A stretch of DNA of 64,000 bases. Origin: Oegoconia quadripuncta. Taxonomy: Eukaryota; Arthropoda; Insecta; Lepidoptera; Autostichidae. The notes under the pieces are model-generated. The model was not told where the DNA came from. It worked only from the letters and a program-made list of their open reading frames with translations, and made no database searches. Each line of letters begins with the position of its first letter. Within the stretch, counting starts at the first letter, position 1. Positions 58,512 through 64,000 of the stretch are shown here, piece by piece. The translations under genes and the position numbers were made by a program. The stretch spans positions 15,500,801-15,564,800 of the forward strand of contig OX438751.1 of NCBI GenBank assembly GCA_949316235.1, in the 5' to 3' direction.

Positions 58512-58517
58512 TTTATT
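58512..58517 (-). terminator. CSN8 polyadenylation signal
   Basis: TTTATT on the plus strand (AATAAA on the minus strand), 151 nt beyond the CSN8 stop. The two genes' mRNAs would therefore nearly meet tail-to-tail around 58480. Confidence 0.55.
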
Positions 58518-58668
58518 TATAAATGAAAATAAATCAAAGCTTGTTTTAATTAAAAAACCTAGTTATTTGCATCAAGGAACTGTATTAAAAAGAAATTAAC
58601 CATACTGAGTGTGCTGTTGGTGAAAACTTTTCACAACTTAAATAGTACTTATAAATAAATAAACTTAC

Positions 58669-61600
58669 TTAATTCTCTAAGAAAGACACAAACTCAGTGA
58701 GTTTAAATAGTTGATCTTCACTGGAGGTGTGCAGCGGTGCGGGCTGTGTGGGCGGCACAGGGCTGATGGTGACGCCGTCATCATTGAGCTGCCACTTCTG
58801 GTCTCTGCACACATGGAGCACTGCCTCTCTGCTTAGGCCCGTCATAGATACCACTGTATCAATGGATATGGAGCTATACGAGCGTCCTATAAGGTTCAAC
58901 ACCCTCTCACGAACTTTTTCTGAAAATAAAAAAAAAGGTTTTGCACATGTTGCCATTGCCCAACTGTCCAACATGGTCAATAAATCAACACAAGTTAAGT
59001 AGCGTATGACGTCATATATTATGGCATTCGTTGCGCCGTGACCCATATAAAGATTGAAGATCAACGCCTTCCTATTGAGATTAAGTATACGATTGTTACA
59101 TTTTTTAGTATTTATGTAGGATAGTCTAAGGTTTGACACACATAATATATGATGTGTCAATTTACCCCAAATTGCCACCATCAAATCATACGATTGTGCT
59201 CCCAGAATTAAGATTGATGGAACCACAGTTGGTTGATGGAATTGAAACAGTGTAAGTAATAACATTAAAATTTATAATCAAAGTTAATTGGCTGAATTCA
59301 TCTAGAGCGACTAAAAACAAAATTGGATTCTGATGTTGTCAAACTCTGTTGCTGGTGCGTTTATTAAAAGCAGTAAGTAGTTATATAAATAAAAACCGTT
59401 TTAAATCAACACATAATGTACAATTCGCAAAATAGCCACCTTGCATTATCTTTTTTACAAAATTTTCTACTTTTCCATACTATCAGTACAAATTATTGGT
59501 AAGTTACAAGGGGATCGAAATTTTTCTTTCATCTACTCATGCTACTTCTGGAACTTTCGGCTTAGTACCACCTTTCCGACTAACCTTGTAAGCAACAGTA
59601 AATGACATATCAATAAAATAAGACAGCTGAAGAGGGGTATTAAGAAATTGCACAAAGTGCACACCAGATAAGTGTGAATTTTTCCATGCTCTACATATAA
59701 AAATGATAATTGTGGTAACTAAGCATGGCAAAAATTCATTTTTTATTACTCTGCACACAATCATATGGACTTTCTGTGCTTCAATATTACTTGCTAATTA
59801 TAGTGACTTAAAAAATTATATATCTTTCTATGAAATATTAGCTGTTCCTTGTAACATCGTCAACACGGTACTTTAACATTACATACCCTGTGTTGTGCTA
59901 TGGGTTTGAAACAAGCTCTTTGTCATTGCAAATTAGTTAGCTGTGAGCACAAAGTAAAGAGGCGTAGACAAAATCATTTCCGCATTTATATCAGATGAGT
60001 TTTTTATCATAAGGAAAAAATATTAGGTAAGTGAAATAGAAGGTATTGGCATAGGTAGTTTAATATTTTTAGATCATTTGACGGTCGTTTTTGTAGCCTA
60101 TTCCACATAATTACATCATTAAATTAAATAAAAAGAACTTGGAGAAAATATGAGTTCCAAATAAATTTCGAATGATAGGAACACTACGAATCCCGCCAGT
60201 CGCATATCAATCTCCTTCCGGCGCGTGCGTCGATAATGGTTTTGAAAAATATAAAATAAACTACCCATGCCAATAACTTCTATTTCACTTACCTAATTCC
60301 TTACGGTAAAAAAACTCATCTGGTATATTAGTGAGGTTTAGAGAATATACAAATACTGATGAAAGACTACATTCCATCATGCTAGTTTGTCAAATAATAA
60401 TTTATATTATTATATAGAACATAGTATGAACCATAAATTATTTGATAAACTTTACAGTGTATTCTTTCTTACATAATAGGTCTGTAGGTTTTGTGTATAC
60501 CTATCTCTAAATTCTATGGTACCTAAGGAATTCCATTACCAATTGTCAAATATGACTAATACCTAATTGGTTTCAAATTTCTTACTCATTCTTCTCTGGG
60601 GAGCTAGCTTTGTCAATGAGTATCTAGTAATTGTAAGTTAAAAAATTTAAAATTTTCAAGTGAAATTTTATTCTATGAAACAAATTTTTGACTATTGATA
60701 TCAATTCAATGAATGGCACTACCATGATGGTACTGGTTCACATTGAAATTAGGCAATAAGGTTGTTATAATGATGACTATCAATGATGCTTGATGCCAGG
60801 CAAACTGGCAGCAGTACGAGGCATATCTCCAGCAGTGGATGATTACATACTGCGAATAATGTTGATACATTATTCGCAGTTTTGTATGATTACAAAACCT
60901 ATCATACAAAAATAATTATCAATACCTTCAAGGGCCCTAATAATATGTGCTACTGGTTCTGTCCAGTTAGAGGCGCCAAGGGCCTGATATGTTCCAGGAA
61001 GGTCCTTTTTCCATAATTTCTGCCCAATGGCCCATACTGCAGCTATTTCTGGATTGCTACTTGTGATGTTCTGTGGTATCCTGTTCCATAAGAACTTTGC
61101 ATTGCATCTGAAAGTAACATTTTATTACCAAATAGTGTTTATGAGGACATAAATTTATAAAATACGTAGTTCAGTCAGCACAGGCTCAGTATTAGCTTTC
61201 TTCTGTCTTAAATTTAGTTTTAAAATTGAATTCTTTTTTTGATCTAAGTTAAAGTCTGCTTTCATTTCCAATATTTCAAATTTTACAATGTATCTAACTA
61301 ATATTATCAATGACACAAAAAAAAAAATACAAAAATCTTTATTTCAGTCTAAAATAATAGTGACTATGAACAGTGGATGGAGTCAACCTAGTAAGCATAA
61401 TAAGTATGCTTGTGGCAGGTGACCCCGTTCATCCTTATCGCTAGCTTACATTGACTGCTTAAAGTAACATATATATATTCCAGGCAACCTTTGGGTGTAG
61501 GAGTATAACTTTATAGAACAGGTAGGTTGTGCAAAATACGGATGCAGATAATGAAATAGCTACATAAATAATTACTTATTTAATAAACAAAAATTAAAAC

Positions 61601-62897
61601 CATACATTTATACATATATATTATATACATAAATAAATCAAAAAATCAAAATCAAAAATATTTTATTCAATGTAGGATACAAAAATATCACTTATTGAAA
61701 GTCAACATGCTATTTTTCTTTTTTTAACTAAACAGCTATATATATATACATATAGATGGATACTACATACATAACAAAAATAATACACACATACTTAAGT
61801 ACCTTATAAATATATAATAAAAGAATTAAATTGTAAAGTAAAATTACTTATTAATGATGACCGATGAAAAAAAAATAATTATAAAATAAATAAATACAAA
61901 GAGTAGATTAATATACCTACAGTGGACTATAAAAGGATATTTCTTATCCCGCTAAAGTAAGTAATTTCCCATGTGATAAACAAATTAAACACTCACGTTA
62001 AAGTTATTCCATAGAGGAGCCACAGATGGAAAGCTAGTACTATATAATCTATCACTTACCACAATTTTTGTGTAGGCTCTAATTTAAGATACTATGTTAT
62101 AAGAAGGTCTTAATCCTTTTACTTTATTGATCCTTTCAATGTGTGCCATAAAAATACAGGTGTATTATTTGTCTGTTTGGTTAATCCAATTCTCGATGAG
62201 ACAAGCAACTTTAATCTTTGAATACATTACATAATGATGTCTACATAAAGCATGTGTATATATGTCCAATTCAGCTTTATTACTAGTTGGTGTAGCCGGG
62301 CGGAAGGATTTATATGGGTTGTCTTTAGCCCAGCCGCGCCGATTCATGCCGGCCCGCTTGAAATGGACTACAAAAGTACTTGTGCCAATTCGGTTGCACA
62401 CGAACTAAACTAAAACCAGATTTAGACTGGTGCTGTCACGTTATATTCTTCCAGATAGAAAAAGACAGGCCTACTTTAAAATTGGTTTTAGTTTAGTTTG
62501 CGTACAACCGAATCGACACCAGTGTAGCCTTCGGGGCGGAACGGGATGGTACAAATTGCAGTATAACAACACTAAAACTCAGTTTTAGTTTTGAGAAGTG
62601 CCGTCAGAATCGACGCCAATGTTTGTTGAGTAGGTAAGTATCTAAAATAGTACTTACAAATCATTTTGGTATAAGTATACGGCTAATAGCTGAGCATATG
62701 TAGAAGCTGTTGCCACTCCATTTGGGGCCTGAAAGAAACAACACTTATGTTTATGGAAACAAAATGAATCCACAACTTTCAATCTCAACCTTCACAGCAG
62801 ACAAATAAAGCTGTTTATAAGTAAAATAAACAATTTATATTACCTCCAACTCTTGCTTTTCTAAATCTCCGCACAGTTTATCAAAGTTTGTTATCAT
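58669..62897 (-). CDS. CSN8: COP9 signalosome complex subunit 8
   Basis: The smallest PCI-domain subunit of the COP9 signalosome, the nuclear/cytoplasmic complex that removes NEDD8 from cullin-RING ligases. Four exons on the minus strand: 62844-62897, 62658-62728, 60926-61107 and 58669-58919. Phases 0, 2 and 1 join without a stop into 185 residues. Marks: YAQLLAVYLYQND(L)CNAKFLW near the N-terminus, WAIGQKLWKKDLPGTYQAL in the middle, the winged-helix part RSYSSISIDTVVSMTGLSREAVL, and the family's typical last residues LTEFVSFLEN. The start is the first ATG after an in-frame TAA. An open frame running on from 58920 to 59265 is intron read-through, because the AG at 58920 gives the conserved junction. 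The gene is intact and convergent with CHSA. Confidence 0.93.
58920..60925 (-). other. CSN8 intron 3
   Basis: 2.0 kb, non-coding. A 13-bp hairpin (60849-60880; ACTGCGAATAATG) directly follows a short RTE-like tail (CCAGCAGTGGATGATT, about 60780-60848). Nothing else recognised. Confidence 0.65.
61108..62657 (-). other. CSN8 intron 2
   Basis: Non-coding. It holds a LINE-like piece (61380-61520; GGCAACCTTTGGGTGTAGGAG is shared with 36050), very AT-rich DNA at 61560-61920, and the hairpin MITE at 62379-62522 with a further related half-arm at 62555-62625. Confidence 0.65.
62379..62522. mobile_element. Hairpin MITE, copy 2
   Basis: The left arm TTGTGCCAATTCGG..ACTAAACTAAAACC and the right arm GGTTTTAGTTTAGTTTGCGTAC..CCGAATCGACACCAG form an inverted repeat around about 55 nt. 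The outer words are shared with 19397-19538. Confidence 0.7.
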
Positions 62898-64000
62898 TTT
62901 ACAAAATAAATCAAAATAGCCGATGAAATTCAACACAATTGCATGCGTTCCGTTTTACGTTATCTATCAACTATAGGTACTTGTCAATGTCACAGTGCCA
63001 CTACTTTGTCTTTTTTGACAGGCAAAGGGAACAGATCCTACACAGCCTGGTCTGGTTAGGCGTGTAGTCTGCAAGGTTTGTTTACCTTGATGCGTGATCG
63101 ATTTGTAGATGGTAGCAAAAGTTTGTCGATATAATATCAACGACAAGGAACGAACAACGACTTTTGACTGAGACTGTCTTATAAACTGAAGAAATAAGAC
63201 ATGGCTGTATGGGCTTAGATTCCTTTGCCTTCTCTGGGATAAAAAGAAAAAAAAAAGAATTAAAAATGTACGGCCCAAGCGGCGCCATAGCGGCGCAAGT
63301 CATGAAGCTATAGATACAATATCTGAGAACAAAAAATGGAAATAGCACCTTTTGATCAGATTTTCTGAAAATAGCACCTTTTGTTCTAAACAACCTTTTG
63401 AACAGGATAGTGGGCAAATAGCACCCTTCGATTAAGAACTGTATTTTGTTGAATTGAGTCACATTAGGTTATGTAAGTTAGGTTTAAACTCGTCAAAAGC
63501 ATACGCGAATATTTTTGTTGCAAGCGTGCTTTATCTCCGCTGCTTGAACATAATAATGGTAACCAACAATATTAAAAAAACATTCGTACGATGACGTAAC
63601 ATACTGAAAAACATTTGAATACCACATTTAATACTTGAAAGTAGGATACTCCATTTTTTTTTGCATTTTTACATCAATAACGGTCACTCCACGCGCGCGG
63701 CTATCAAAACAAGGCATAGGTCACTGAATTATGCCTTCTTTTCGCGGTGTACGTTTTAAGCGGTGACCGTATATCTTGTATCGAAATTGTTAATCACCTA
63801 AAATTTAAACGCTTTTTTAGCAATTACCTACCCTTAAAATGCTTCAAATAGTAAAAGTAATATTAACCACCAAATTGAAAAAAATTGACCGCGTCCTTAG
63901 AAATGCTGTTTACTAGATCTATTCTTATTAATTTTAGTTTAGTAAAAAACATGGAAGGATAATGTTATTGAATACTTTTGAAAGATAGTGATTGAGTTGG
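62898..64000. other. CSN8 5' flank, no supported gene
   Basis: 62898-63010 should hold the CSN8 5' UTR and promoter; no TATA box is evident. The word AATAGCACC occurs three times at 63341-63424. Frames at 62967-63462 on the minus strand have no recognisable family and low-complexity Phe/Leu-rich runs, so I do not call them. The last 500 nt are AT-rich. Confidence 0.6.

Noticed and set aside
58920..59265. Extension of the CSN8 last-exon frame to a 198-aa protein starting MLLLTLFQF
   Set aside because: It reads through intron 3. The AG at 58920 joins the exon at 60926 in the conserved family register, and upstream exons with CSN8 sequence exist.
62967..63462. Two minus-strand frames upstream of CSN8
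   Set aside because: Low-complexity Phe/Leu-rich content, no family resemblance and no splice context; likely chance.
1..64000. CRISPR arrays, operons or a bacterial-type system
   Set aside because: The window is insect nuclear DNA with spliced genes; no regularly spaced repeat array was seen.

Overview
The window is lepidopteran (moth or butterfly) genomic DNA: AT-rich, intron-rich, and crowded with insect tRNA- and 5S-derived SINEs, RTE-type LINE ends, MITEs and one young Gypsy-type LTR retrotransposon. The main cargo is the two insect chitin synthase genes in direct tandem. This pairing, together with alternative first coding exons 2a/2b and alternative exons 19a/19b in the class A gene, is characteristic of Lepidoptera.

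Layout. 1-19770 (+): the 3' half of CHSB (CHS2, the midgut/peritrophic-matrix enzyme), entered in mid-exon. Twelve coding exons and the stop are present, with a polyA signal at 20046. Its penultimate large intron (10369-18216) holds a complete Gypsy element on the minus strand (10548-16725), with identical 248-bp LTRs and an ATTG target duplication. About 20560-33585: a probable non-coding first exon of CHSA (about 20563-20783), followed by roughly 12.8 kb of repeat-bearing sequence. 33593-57972 (+): the complete CHSA (CHS1, the epidermal/tracheal enzyme). Exon 2a starts at 33593, alternative exon 2b at 43341, constant exons run from 45804, mutually exclusive exons 19a and 19b lie at 54424 and 54759, and the stop ends at 57972. 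The reconstructed 2a+19a reading frame is open throughout, at 1566 codons plus stop. 58669-62897 (-): a complete four-exon gene for COP9 signalosome subunit 8 (CSN8), tail-to-tail with CHSA. 62898-64000: CSN8 upstream DNA with no gene I can support.

How the genes work together. CHSA and CHSB each polymerise UDP-GlcNAc into chitin at the plasma membrane, in different tissues. Every CHSB exon in view matches one CHSA exon in phase, and many in exact length, so the pair is an old tandem duplication. CHSA diversity comes from two start exons (probably two promoters) combined with two versions of one transmembrane exon. CHSB has a single version of that exon. CSN8 is an unrelated housekeeping neighbour.

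Most of the remaining DNA is intronic or intergenic repeat. The points most worth checking are the very recent antisense Gypsy insertion, an in-frame 20-codon divergent repeat inside its reverse transcriptase, the TATA-type promoter directly ahead of exon 2b, the candidate CHSA exon 1, GC-rich islands in the CHSA upstream introns, and several foldback elements.
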